The translations under genes and the position numbers were made by a program. From the NCBI GenBank assembly GCA_001949185.1, contig BDGG01000001.1, positions 5,571,527-5,635,526 of the forward strand: DNA of 64,000 nt. The letters run 5' to 3'. Below the pieces are notes generated by a model, which had not been told where the DNA came from, did not search any database, and worked only from the letters and a program-made list of their open reading frames with translations. This DNA is from Ramazzottius varieornatus (lineage: Eukaryota > Tardigrada > Eutardigrada > Parachela > Ramazzottiidae). Position 1 is the stretch's first letter, and each line of letters begins with the position of its first letter. Positions 42,463 to 51,564 of this stretch are shown piece by piece.

Positions 42463-43370
42463 TCATGACCAACTCTTCGCTCTTCGCAGAAAATCCTCAC
42501 TGGGTACGAAGCCAATGAAAACAACTTTGGGCAAAGCGCCGATATGCAGGTTGGAAATAATGGTGGTTTGCACACCTCGTACAATATCGATCGTTCGCAT
42601 AATAGTACGTTCAACGGTGTATTTTATGGTTTGCTTCGGTAATTCTTCGGTAACTTTGATTGAATAATCGGGAGCAGGGATGAAACGCCGAATAGCAATC
42701 TTGGGATTCCGAATAACAACTTTGAACTCTTTATCTGGTGTTTGATCCCACACCTGGAGATAATACTCTTTACGGCTCTGAGCCACCAGCCGGATGCCCA
42801 AGGGAACACCGGTTATAAGCGGTTTATCTTATTCGAAAAGATCGCACGCCAGTTTGCCCGAAAGTTGTACGAAATCGCCGTTGGAAAAGAGAGCACGTCG
42901 CCACTTGGCACTCTCGTTGTGATCCTGCGAGTTGTGCCGACCAGGTATATCCACTCGAAAGCCCGCGTGGCCCAGAATGCTTTGCGCATTAGCGCGAGAG
43001 TGGAAGAGCAAAGCTGCCATGTATGCACGATAACCCATAATTGCAGTTTGCGTCGGAAACTAGTTTGTTCCCTACGGTCAGCTCCACTGATTGGAACAGT
43101 GAATGAAGAATATTATTGACAGGTGCTACGAGATCACTCTCGCCAATGAAAGCCCACAATCCATCCTTCGTTTTTACTTTGATGGCGAGCTCCAGTTCCA
43201 GAGTAACGTTAGCCAAATCAAGTAGACCGTTACTGCTTGCGGGAAGAAAAAAATTAATGTCTCCGGTAGTTCCGTCATCCGTCAGGATAGTTGTTGGGTT
43301 TATCCTTTCAGTCTCTGTTCTCCATCGATCGGTATTCGTTACGGGCACACTAAACAGCTGCGGCGCTGCT
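42463..43370 (-). pseudogene. Polinton major capsid protein (double jelly-roll), three frames
   Basis: The N-terminal part has PQLFSVPVTNTDRW, NFFLPASSNGLLDLANVTLE and LVAPVNNILHSLFQSVELTVG. The middle (about 43038-42829, other frame) has GYRAYMAALLFHSRANAQS and GKLACDLFE. The C-terminal part (to 42463) has GVPLGIRLV, FIPAPDYSIKV and IGALPKVVFIGFV. This matches the animal Polinton MCP family (annotated in many genomes as F54H12.2-like). Two frame changes near 43000 and 42830 break it. Minus-strand order with penton and integrase is typical. Confidence 0.88.
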
Positions 43371-43477
43371 GCGCGAAGAGCCAGTTGAGCCATCGCAGCT
43401 ACCCCAGCAAAAAGAGCTTTGAGTACTTGCGGGAATCCTGATCCGTTTTGGTACGCCGAACCGCGGTACCGGACCAT
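43370..43477 (-). pseudogene. Remnant of the pVI-like capsid-associated protein fused to MCP
   Basis: The first ~37 codons of the MCP frame (VRYRGSAYQNGSGFPQVLKA, then a hydrophobic Ala/Leu-rich run) look like the start of the small Polinton protein that normally lies just upstream of MCP (YRG..(Y/F)Q.G.G pattern). They run in frame into MCP, which suggests an internal deletion joined the two genes. Confidence 0.5.
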
Positions 43478-43559
43478 TGGGTTGCCTCCGCCCTGCGCGT
43501 GACCAAAAATTTGATCATACCGCTTGGATCCGGTTCGTATCGAGTGAGCTGCATAGCGT

Positions 43560-44483
43560 TCAGAGGGGACGAAAACGGCGAAAGTGAAGTTTGACTACAG
43601 TTTGACTACGTTGAACTTGACCGTTTCTCCCAGATCGTTAGCCAAAGTGATGTGTATCGTTTCAAAGTTTGTAAGTGGTACAGGGACGCAATGGCCAATG
43701 TCGAATCATTCAGTTACCACGTCCATAGGACCGCCCTTAATAGGCACACTTCTCAAAAACTGCGCTTCGACATCGCCTACGGCGGAGTAATCTGCTACGT
43801 CGCAGTACACGTACAAGTGATTGATTCCCGGCCTTCAGGTTCAGGACCCTTGTACCTGTTCGAGTTCGGGCTCCATTTTCCTTGTGAAAAGTTTGGTCGA
43901 ATGCAAATTCAACTCCCAGTTCGCTATACTCCCATTCGTGCGGTGACCAATTAAAATCTTTAATTCCCATTTCCGATGCCGACGGTTTGAAGAAGGCGTC
44001 GCCGTCGGGTAACCCCAAAATACCACACAGCTGTTGCGCATCTTCGCCAAACTAGAAACTCACGCACCAATCGAAAAACGTAACGTTCACTCAATGATCA
44101 TTGGGCCCCACGAAAGCAATAGTAAAAGGCGTTATATCTTCACCGTATTCGGGCATCTGCGAACGAATGCAGTTTAATAGGTCCTCGCCGGTTTTGTAGT
44201 ACCCTGGAGGGACAAAAATGTCCTTGGTTTTAAATTTTATATCGTTTTGCAGTGCACCAACACATCTCCACTTGGTGAACAAAATTACTTTGAATTTTTG
44301 TTCTGTTTGTAGTGTGAACATGCTCTGCATATATTGCAGCTCAGACAGACACAATTCCCATTGTCCTTTTAGGTTGACTGAGTGAAGTAGCTTGGTGTAC
44401 CAATCGGCGGCACTGTTGGTTGAGAATTTGTCCATATAGGCATCACTGGGTAGCGTTAGGTAGAGCTCTCGGAACTCGGGCAT
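43560..44483 (-). pseudogene. Polinton minor capsid (penton-like) protein
   Basis: The N-terminal frame 44483-44091 has YLTLPSDAYMDKFSTNSA, LKGQWELCLSELQYM and PPGYYKTGEDLLNCI. A second part (about 44040-43800) has DFNWSPHEWEYSELGVEF. The C-terminal part near 43840-43560 has NHLYVYCDVADYS and LRSVPI. The TLPS...MD start and the LYVYCD motif are characteristic of the small penton-like partner of MCP in animal Polintons. Frame changes occur near 44090 and 43800, so it is not functional. Confidence 0.8.
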
Positions 44484-45310
44484 CGTTTTCAGGTAACCAG
44501 GAATCGGACGGTTCGTTGTATCCCAACCACCGAACTTTAATCATTCGTCGACCGCGAATAATTTTACGTTTCGACACTCGCTCAGTTTTACATGTCCAAT
44601 CGAGTTGATTGCGAACAAGGGACATTTCACCTTTGATAGACCTGTTGGTTTTGTGCTCTTTCAATCTGTAGATGGGAACACGCTGAGGTACCACGTGATT
44701 GACGACGTAAAGCTCTGGCTGGAAGCGGTCCTCATATCCTCTTTTAAACTGGAGCTTATTCTCGAATATTCGAACAATGTCGCCCACTGTGTATCGATGT
44801 GTCTTCTTGGGCTTTTCTTCCCGCTCAATTAAACTGGCACAGCGTGTTAAACGTTTTCAGTGAAGTCTTCTCATTCTCATTGTTCTTTTCCAGGGTCTTG
44901 TTGATAAATTCTCTCCCCTTATCGAACTGGATTCTCTCTGGGACTCCCAGGTCTTTGATTACTTGATTGATGGCGTCTTTAACAGGAGGGGTGTTTTTGT
45001 TGGGGAGTGGTTGTACGCTGGCTTTGCGGCTGAAGCAGTCGTTGGCCACCAGGAGATACTTTGTTCCGTCGTTCTGTTCGTGAAACTTTCTCATGTCGGC
45101 TAGATCCATTTGGTACTGCTCCGTCATGTCGTAGACAATTATCCGATTTCTCGGGAAGCACCGCCTTGTTTCTTTTCCAGTAGTATGAGGATCGGTATTT
45201 TGTAACGCGCGTAATACGTCGTCCTTGTTCGCATCGGTGGCTCAGCGTAGTCTCTCCACACCCCCGAAGCTGCCCGGGTTTTGTGAATCGGTATACGCTT
45301 CGATCAGTTG
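44443..45310 (-). pseudogene. Polinton integrase with chromodomain, internally deleted
   Basis: The N-terminal part (about 45300-45130) has the GSFGGVERL and LRALQNTDPHTTGKETRR stretch typical of the helix-turn-helix region. The core has the first catalytic Asp in YQMDLADMRKF and the second in IQFDKGREFINKTLEK. The expected third residue (Glu with ERFNRT-like context) is missing: the frame ends shortly after and the next block (44787-44443) is the SH3-like/chromodomain tail with IIRGRRMIKVRWLGYNEPSD. About 60-70 residues are lost, so no active DDE site remains. Confidence 0.85.
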
Positions 45311-45451
45311 ATCCATCGGTGCAGCAAGAACTGACGAAGGTTACACGAAATTCGCGACAAAGTCGCAGCACAGTGGGTAGAAATGCAGAATTTATGATGT
45401 TACTGTAGGACTATCCACCGTTCCTCAAATCCACCGGCACCCTTTTACTTT

Positions 45452-46235
45452 TTAGTGACACTGGTGGATAGACGTGGAGGAGCGCGCTTGGAACCACGAG
45501 TAGAATGTCGTTTTTTTGTCACCCTTTTTATCAGTTTTGTCAGGCATTTGACGTTTAGCACTGCGGGAAGGTAGGGCTGAAACTTTTAGTGGCGCCACTG
45601 GTTCGGCTTGCGATTTAGTGTTTGACTCGGCGGTGTCCGTTAGATCAGATACCTGGACCGACCGACGTCTGCGGTCCGGTTTCGGTACAATCAGTTCCGC
45701 TTGCGATTTACTGTTCGGTTCTGCTGTGTCCATCAGATCGGATTTTTGAACGGGTTGACGCTTCCGGCTCTTTCTCGATAGAATCGGCTCGACTTGCGAG
45801 ACGGGGGGCGTCTCCGTGGTATCCATCAGATCGGCTTGAAGAAACGGGTCGTCGTTTTCGAGCTGGCTTTGACTCGAGTGGTTCGGGTTCGATAAGGTCA
45901 GGAGGTTCGGTCATATCCATCGAGTCAGCTTTTTGCACTGGACCCCTCTTTACTGGCACACCAGGCACGTCTATGTCGTGACCATGTCGTGCTTTTTTGT
46001 TCAACAGCCTTCTTTGTTTAACTCTCTTACCCAGTAACGTCGCGAAATTCGCAACCTTCCTGGTAGGTCGCATAGGGGCTTTGGCTGCTTCCTCTGGCCT
46101 TTCAATCGTTTTCACAATATTCCCCAGTAGATATCGTAGTGAAAGGCCGTCAGAAGATTCAGCTGGGTGACTCGCCGCCTTATCAGCAACCTGTTTTTCC
46201 ATAATATGTTTGGGAACAATGCAGTATGCATCCAT
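45452..46235 (-). pseudogene. Polinton ORF with internal tandem repeats, two frames
   Basis: The N-terminal frame (46235-45708) has YCIVPKHIMEKQVADKAASH and a basic stretch (LGKRVKQRRLLNKKARHG), as in the small Polinton proteins starting (V/I)P...(Y/M). Then repeats of about 26-36 codons containing SDLMDTAEPNSKSQAE, the proline and RRRRSVQ/RKRRPVS follow and continue in the next frame to 45452. The repeat units are the same in both frames, so repeat-length change probably caused the shift. A basic, disordered capsid or DNA-binding protein is likely. Confidence 0.55.
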
Positions 46236-46563
46236 TTGCGTGGGAAGTAATCACCAAGCCTATAACGGAAGCTAAAATGGGTAAGATTGCTCCGATGAAT
46301 CCACCTTGTTGTAGGATTTTCCTTTTTTCTTTCAGTGGATAACGCTTTAATACTAACAGACGCAGAGGTTTCCCCCAACGACGGCAGACCTTGGCCTTAT
46401 CTTCTGATAGAAAAACAGTGTATTTAACTATGTTCAGAGCCACTTCTTCCATCGCTCTCATCTGATCTTTGGATGCCATGGACAGTAAAGTTTTCCTCTG
46501 GCTTGGTCGTAGTCCTGCCAGCGTGATGACGTACGGCGTTAGGCGGTCTACTTTCTCGGACAT
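46183..46563 (-). CDS. Small Polinton protein with C-terminal hydrophobic segment
   Basis: It has LAGLRPSQRKTLLSMASKDQ, MEEVALNIVKYTVFLSEDKA, then RYPLKEKRKILQQGGFIGAI and a hydrophobic run LPILASVIGLVI. This pattern (helical N-terminal half, K(R)K..LLQ(K/Q)GGF, hydrophobic tail) is a recurrent small ORF between ATPase and integrase in animal Polintons; its function is not established. The last residues differ after a likely frame change at about 46220. Confidence 0.7.
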   Translation of the reverse strand: MSEKVDRLTPYVITLAGLRPSQRKTLLSMASKDQMRAMEEVALNIVKYTVFLSEDKAKVCRRWGKPLRLLVLKRYPLKEKRKILQQGGFIGAILPILASVIGLVITSHANGCILHCSQTYYGKTGC

Positions 46564-46615
46564 GGCGTGGAACTTGCGTTTGGTTACGCGAAACGTAAGT
46601 TTTCCTTAGCTGCCC

Positions 46616-47242
46616 TAAGCTCTGTTTCATTTGCTGATGCGTAGCACTTTTGCTACCCTGACCACGCAAGCGTTCGTCTTTCCCAGAATCTGAAACGGCT
46701 ATAATTTTTTGCTAGCTCGTGGGGAACGAATGGCCGTTAAAGAAAGTCGAGATCAGCTCTTGGTCATCCCGCTACCGGGGAATATCAGCCGATAAGATCT
46801 TTGATCCTCGTCATGTACGACCCCGTACACGTACGTACGACGGGAATCAGGCCCCAGTCATAACAGACTGTCAGCGCAGTCCACGTACCAATCAACANNN
46901 NNNNNNNNNNNNNNNNNNNNNNNNNNNNNNNNNNNNNNNNNNNNNNNCGCCCAAGTCTGATGTTGATTGGTACGTGGACTGCGCTGACAGTCTGTTATGA
47001 CTGGGGCCTGATTCCCGTCGTACGTACGTGTACGGGGTCGTACATGACGAGGATCAAAGATCTTATCGGCTGATATTCCCCGGTAGCGGGATGACCAAGA
47101 GCTGATCTCGACTTTCTTTAACGGCCATTCGTTCCCCACGAGCTAGCAAAAAATTATAGCCGTTTCAGATTCTGGGAAAGACGAACGCTTGCGTGGTCAG
47201 GGTAGCAAAAGTGCTACGCATCAGCAAATTAAACAGAGCTTA
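46616..47242. repeat. Near-perfect inverted repeat around a 49-N gap in the Polinton
   Basis: 46616-46898 is the reverse complement of 46948-47242 apart from a few bases (for example TTTCATTTGC against TTTAATTTGC), with N at 46899-46947. The arms are ~290 bp. It lies between the packaging ATPase and the small hydrophobic protein and takes over the ATPase C-terminus. It could be a foldback element, or a mis-joined inverted copy of the Polinton spacer. Confidence 0.75.
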
Positions 47243-47885
47243 GTTGAATGTGACTTCGCACCCTTAAATAGTCTGGTGTGTCAGGTTCCATATCAACCAC
47301 TAGTGGTGTGTGAAGTTTCTTGGTTACAGCAGCATAGGCTTCAGACAGGTGAGACAGCCCTGTTTGACGTTCCACGACTTTGATCTGGTTAACATCCCGG
47401 ACATTTTTGTACAGAATCAAATACTGGGCGTTGAGATGCACATCTCGCATGCTTTTTCCCTGTTTGTATAAATTCCGCATAGGCAACAGAATACAAACGT
47501 TTTTGTGATGGATGCCTTGAGTGAATAGTTTACTATAGCCAGTGTCGTCCGCTACGTTCTGTGCCAGATCGTCAATGACGAGAAGAGTAGGAACAGCTGC
47601 ATCAAAAAAGTCCTTATCTAACACTTCGGCTAATCCCGGAATGAACTCGACGTCATGGTTTTCCTGTATGTCGCGAAACTTGTCTTGCCACGCGCCGTAA
47701 CTATACACAGTGCGGGGTGGGGGTTGATCAATCATCTGGTCTTTATGACGAATGAGATCAAAGACAAACTGACTTGCCCGACATTGTCGGTCCGCAAATT
47801 ATGGCGCCGAACGGCACCCGTAAACGTGTATCGAATGCAACGGAAGAATACATTTTTAGGTGCTCAAAAGAGTATTGAAGCATGA
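47229..47885 (-). pseudogene. Polinton packaging ATPase (FtsK-HerA type), frameshifted
   Basis: Walker A GPTMSGKS lies near 47785 with PFGAIICGP before it; a frame change follows at about 47765. The main frame from 47735 has VEFIPGLAEVL, Walker B TLLVIDDLAQNVADD, FTQGIHHKNVCIL and LNAQYLILYKNVRD. This order fits the A32/FtsK-like DNA-packaging ATPase of Polintons and adeno/poxvirus-like viruses. It would load DNA into capsids. The C-terminus runs into the inverted repeat at 47242. Confidence 0.87.
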
Positions 47886-47914
47886 AGTCTCTGTACTGAT
47901 CCGTACGTCCTAGA

Positions 47915-48376
47915 ATGGCTCATCCAGTGATTTTTGACTATGACTGGTTCATCATCGACGGCAAGGCGCACTTGAAAAAACTAGCCTATACCGTTCCTAG
48001 TTTGAGAAAGTTTGGTTGTTTTTCGTTCACCTTACCGCCAGGGTCGCAGAATCATCGACACGTCCTTCGGTCTCAGGCTTTCCACTCTCATCATCTAGCA
48101 TGGTCAACACGGGGAGATTTCCATTATCATCAGGTGCCTCTGGCCATCTCGATTATTCTTAAGCGTTTATGTCGTCGCCCATCGGAGATGCGATTCCTTG
48201 CCAAAGCACGGAGAAATGTCAAATCATGGAGGAGTGGCTGCCGGAAGTGAGAAACCTGGAGGACTTGGGTTGTCCCAAATACGAGGAGTTGACGGAAGTA
48301 CCAAAGAGCACTCGCAACAAGGCTCTTATCTTTGCCCTGTGGCACGCATCACAAACGTCGTCGCAACGGCCTCGTT
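47915..48376 (+). pseudogene. Plus-strand Polinton ORF upstream of PolB, frameshifted
   Basis: The first frame has VIFDYDWFIIDGKAHLKKLA and FGCFSFTLPPGS. A second frame from about 48170 has EEWLPEVRNLEDLGCPKYEEL. This FI..(K)HL.KLA... F.F...P / L....NLE..GCP..  pattern is common in uncharacterised transposon-linked proteins of animals; the function is unknown to me. It starts 30 nt after the divergent ATPase gene, so the two probably share a promoter region. Confidence 0.5.
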
Positions 48377-48467
48377 AGGATGCCAGCTCGACCTGAGGGA
48401 AATTGACCGAAAGCTTTCCATGACGCAGTTTATTCCAAAAGAATTTTCCGGCCTGCCATTTGGCACT

Positions 48468-48684
48468 TTGAAGAAAGTACGGTAGGCCTGTTTGCCGAGT
48501 ATATCAACCGTTTCCTGAAACTCAAGACAGAATCGAGTGGGTGGCCGGTCAACTGTACAACTCCAGCGGAAAAGAGGCAATTCATCATGGAGTTTGAGCA
48601 GAAGGAAGGAATCCGTTTAGAAGAAGGTGAAATGGAGCAGAACGCGGGGATGAGGGCCTTGTCCAAGCTGTGCCTGAACAGGTA
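48468..48684 (+). pseudogene. Remnant of Polinton protein-primed DNA polymerase B
   Basis: About 72 codons read IWHFEESTVGLFAEYINRFL, KTESSGWPVNC, QFIMEFEQKEGIRLEEGEM and NAGMRALSKLCLN, the region leading into palm motif B of pPolB. The exonuclease domain before it and the YxDTDS motif C after it are absent. The fragment ends at an AACAG|GTAAAA splice-donor-like site. It is clearly inactive. Confidence 0.8.
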
Positions 48685-49303
48685 AAAACTTTTTTTATGG
48701 ATATTCTTGGTTGCTGGATTTCGGTCACTGGTGTCACGGTCTTCATCGTTGATGGTCGCATAGGATACATGGCACTGCATCAATCCATGAAAGGGGATGG
48801 CGACTACAATGACGACAACACTCCATCGACAATGGTTTTTATTTTAACAAATATTTTTATACAATACTTATATAAATATTTTTATTGTTATTTCAGGATC
48901 AAGATTGGGGAGAAGGGATATAACCCTGATTACCTGGCTATCGAGTATCCACTCGAAGCCAGAGTAATCGTCACGGGTTGCGGTGAAGGGACCTGCGAGA
49001 CCGAGCACTACTTGCCCGCTCCCATCTCCCCAACAACCACCGACGAAGGGATCAACGTTGTTTCGGGGGGCTTCACCCCACCACCAACTCCATTGTCGAT
49101 GCCACCGCCACCACCACCAGCAAACCTGGACGAGGCTGCCGTTGGTCTTGCTGCTGTTTCTGTTGATGACGCTTCACCATCACCAATCACTCGTGAGCTA
49201 TCTCAACGCGTCGTCAGCGACCTTGCAGCCAAGGTTCCTAAAGAACCCAACAACAGCAACAACAACGGAGACCATAAAAATAGAGGAGCTGTGCCATTAC
49301 GAC

Positions 49304-49757
49304 TAATAATGAGCATTACACGCAGCTGGTCCGTGTAATGTAAAGTGTAATGTAAAACAGTGTAATTGTAAAAGTGTAATTACATTTCACACTAGTTTAT
49401 ATTTTACACACCGAGCGGTTTGTAACGCATGAAAGTGACAAGGAGCGACGAAAACGACGAATCAGCTATGTCTATGTTTGCATAGAATATAGATCTTAGT
49501 AATTGTCTTCCAGACAAAGATAAAAATACGGTTGCAGAATGACCATACTCAGGAAGTTTCTGACATTTTTCCGCGTAAGTCAGTCGAATTTCAGATTTCT
49601 GGCGGCAAAATACTCAAAAATACCGCAGATTCTGGCAGGTAAAAGTTGTAATTACATTCTACATTTACATTACAACTTCCCCGTGGTTGTAATGTCGTGT
49701 AAAAGTGTAATTGTAATGTAAAATGCAATCTAATGTACAATGTAATGCTCATCATTA
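49304..49757. mobile_element. 454-bp MITE with 17-bp TIR and 8-bp target duplication
   Basis: The ends are TAATAATGAGCATTACA and, inverted from the right, TAATGATGAGCATTACA. ATTACGAC is duplicated at 49296-49303 and 49758-49765. The interior is rich in TGTAATG/TGTAAAAG words. An 8-bp duplication points to hAT-like mobilisation. It has no coding capacity. Confidence 0.85.
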
Positions 49758-49856
49758 ATTACGACGACAAGATGTGTCAACACAACGGGAAGCTGTGCTG
49801 TGTGCAGATCCGGGTCAAAAAGTGGGACCCGATGGAAACGCCGTGGTGTAAGTTCT

Positions 49857-49925
49857 TATGACATGACATGACATGACATGACATGTTATGTTGTATGACA
49901 GGCATGACATGTTATATGACATGGC
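49857..49925. repeat. ATGAC microsatellite
   Basis: Tandem ATGAC units, diverging to ATGTTATG and resuming as GACATG words, lie just after the exon ending near 49850 and therefore inside an intron. Confidence 0.75.
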
Positions 49926-50929
49926 ATTACATTAAGTAAGCAAAATTCAAAAAAATCCCAAAAAGTTCAGAGCATTTTGTTCTATATTTCTGATGTATGA
50001 TTTTCTCTCTTCGCAAAGGCAAAGCGACACGCGAGCTCTGAAGAAGATCGTCGAGTTCACTGTCAACCAGCAAGGGTACCCGGACTTCTACAAGTTGTAC
50101 GTGTGGGCATTTAGCGGTCCCGTGTGGGTGCGCGCGATCGAAATGCCGCAAGAGGCAATCCATCGCCTAGCCTGCTTCCACCATCAGCGTCTAAAGAAGG
50201 CGCGTCGACCCTTGAAGGAGCCCACCTGAAGCTGACCGTGGTCCAGAACCAGCTGGTGGAGCTTGCCCAACCAGACGAGGAGCCACCTGTGCAGTATGTC
50301 CGTCGTGGGAAAAAGATGTCAGTCAAGAACCGATTGGTTCTTCAACGTCACCACCTGGAGAAGACCATCAAAGCGGCCCAAGAGGTGTACAACGAATAGT
50401 CCCGTTTCTTAGAGGCCAAGTTGTTTGACTCTTGAGGCGTGTATCGGTGTCGTGTGACACCAAAATATTTTTTCACATAACCTTCTGGAAAAAATATTCC
50501 CGTTTTATTCGAGTAATCTTTCATTGTGATTCTTGTGACATTTATAACTGCATTTTATCGAAAGGAACCTGCATTGATATCTACCTGTCCAGAAAAAAAA
50601 GCTAAATGTAAAATTCAAAAAAATCTGTAACAATAGGGTTCTGCTGCTCAAGCTTAGGGAACATTAAATCTCATAGAAAATTGCCAACAAAAACTTTGAA
50701 AATTTGTCAAAAATTACCAGGACAGAAAAATCACAAATACCTTCAGAACAGACCAAAAGTCAGTGATGCGGATCAGAAACAACGAACTAGTACCGAAGAT
50801 TCTGAAAGATGGAAAAGTTTTTTGGAAAATGCGCCATTTGATCGGGCCAAGCTTAAAGAGCCTACCCATGTCGTGGGGCGCAGGATCAAGTAGGTTTAAC
50901 ATAGGATGTTGCGCCACTTCATCCGATCG

Positions 50930-51156
50930 CCCGCACAATAAATCAAAGAAAGTCACAAGTGCGCCGTCGGATCGATTAGATGACGTCATGCACTTCCGGT
51001 GACGTTGCGCCATGTCATCGGGGTCAGTAGGCGCCCACCGTCGAACGACTTCTTCAAACAGGGGGATCCCCCTCAGAGGACCATCTCTCAGGGGCGGTGC
51101 CCCGGGTATCGGGGCGGTGCCCCGGGTATCGGGGCGTATGGACGAGTGTTCCTCCT
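50930..51156 (-). repeat. Right terminal inverted repeat of the Polinton
   Basis: It matches 39192-39400 inverted. It contains two tandem copies of the 20-bp unit GGGGCGGTGCCCCGGGTATC (51091-51130) where the left TIR has one, which explains its extra length. Confidence 0.95.
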
Positions 51157-51162
51157 GTTGTG

Positions 51163-51561
51163 GATTCCAGTTTCCTCATCCAGCCATGGTGCTAATTCAA
51201 GCAAATCACAAACCGTTATACACGTGCCGCCGATCATCTCGTCCACCTTTTTTTCAGTCTTCGCGATATGCGGAAGCGTTTTCTTCATGGCGCACTTGAC
51301 CTTGCTTCGTATCGACTTTTTGAAATGTTTGCTCAACATGCCGTAATTTTTTTCTATGAAAACGAGGCATGCAATCGGCTTGCAATGGACATTAGTGTAC
51401 GCAAAACCAGGTGTATCAACTGTCAGACAATCTCCCAGAATTTCAGCCACTAATTTACGTTGATCAGATTGTCTCGTCTGCTTACCACATAAAGAACGAA
51501 ACAAAAAATTCACATACTTATCTATCCTGTTGGATTTATTTCCTTGGACTTTCAGCTTCAC
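51163..51561 (-). CDS. Hypothetical coding fragment interrupted by the Polinton
   Basis: An open frame with LKVQGNKSNRIDKYVNFLF, LVAEILGDCLTVDTPGFAY and KKVDEMIGGTCITVCDLLEL runs up to the Polinton insertion site at 51162. A GTAAGC inside (about 51483) could be a splice donor. The reading frame has protein-like composition, but I recognise no family; whether it was a host exon or part of another transposon is open. Confidence 0.4.
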
Positions 51562-51564
51562 ATA

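Larger units (their letters stand above)
48898..50399 (+). pseudogene. Right-end Polinton gene of unknown function, interrupted by a MITE
   Basis: An exon after ...TTGTTATTTCAG at 48897 has YNPDYLAIEYPLEARVIVTG, ETEHYLPAP and a Pro-rich run (TPPPTPLSMPPPPPP), ending in a CAA-repeat tract where the frame slips. The frame EELCHYD is cut at 49303 by the 454-bp MITE and resumes at 49766 with DKMCQHNGKLCCVQIRVKKW. A GT donor at about 49850 and acceptor near 50013 lead to LKKIVEFTVNQQGYPDFYKL, then a further frame change to a Gln/Lys-rich end at 50399. No family is recognised. Confidence 0.5.
39192..51156. mobile_element. Maverick/Polinton, 11,965 bp, both ends present
   Basis: Terminal inverted repeats 39192-39400 and 50930-51156 both begin AGGAGGAACACTCGTCC at the outer edge. 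A perfect 6-bp duplication GTTGTG flanks the element at 39186-39191 and 51157-51162. AG termini and a 6-bp duplication are the Polinton hallmark. Inside are MCP, minor capsid, integrase, packaging ATPase and a protein-primed PolB remnant, plus element-specific ORFs. The adenain-like protease and most of PolB were not found. It also carries a 454-bp MITE and an inverted repeat with a 49-N gap. Most genes are frameshifted, so it is a dead copy. Confidence 0.95.
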
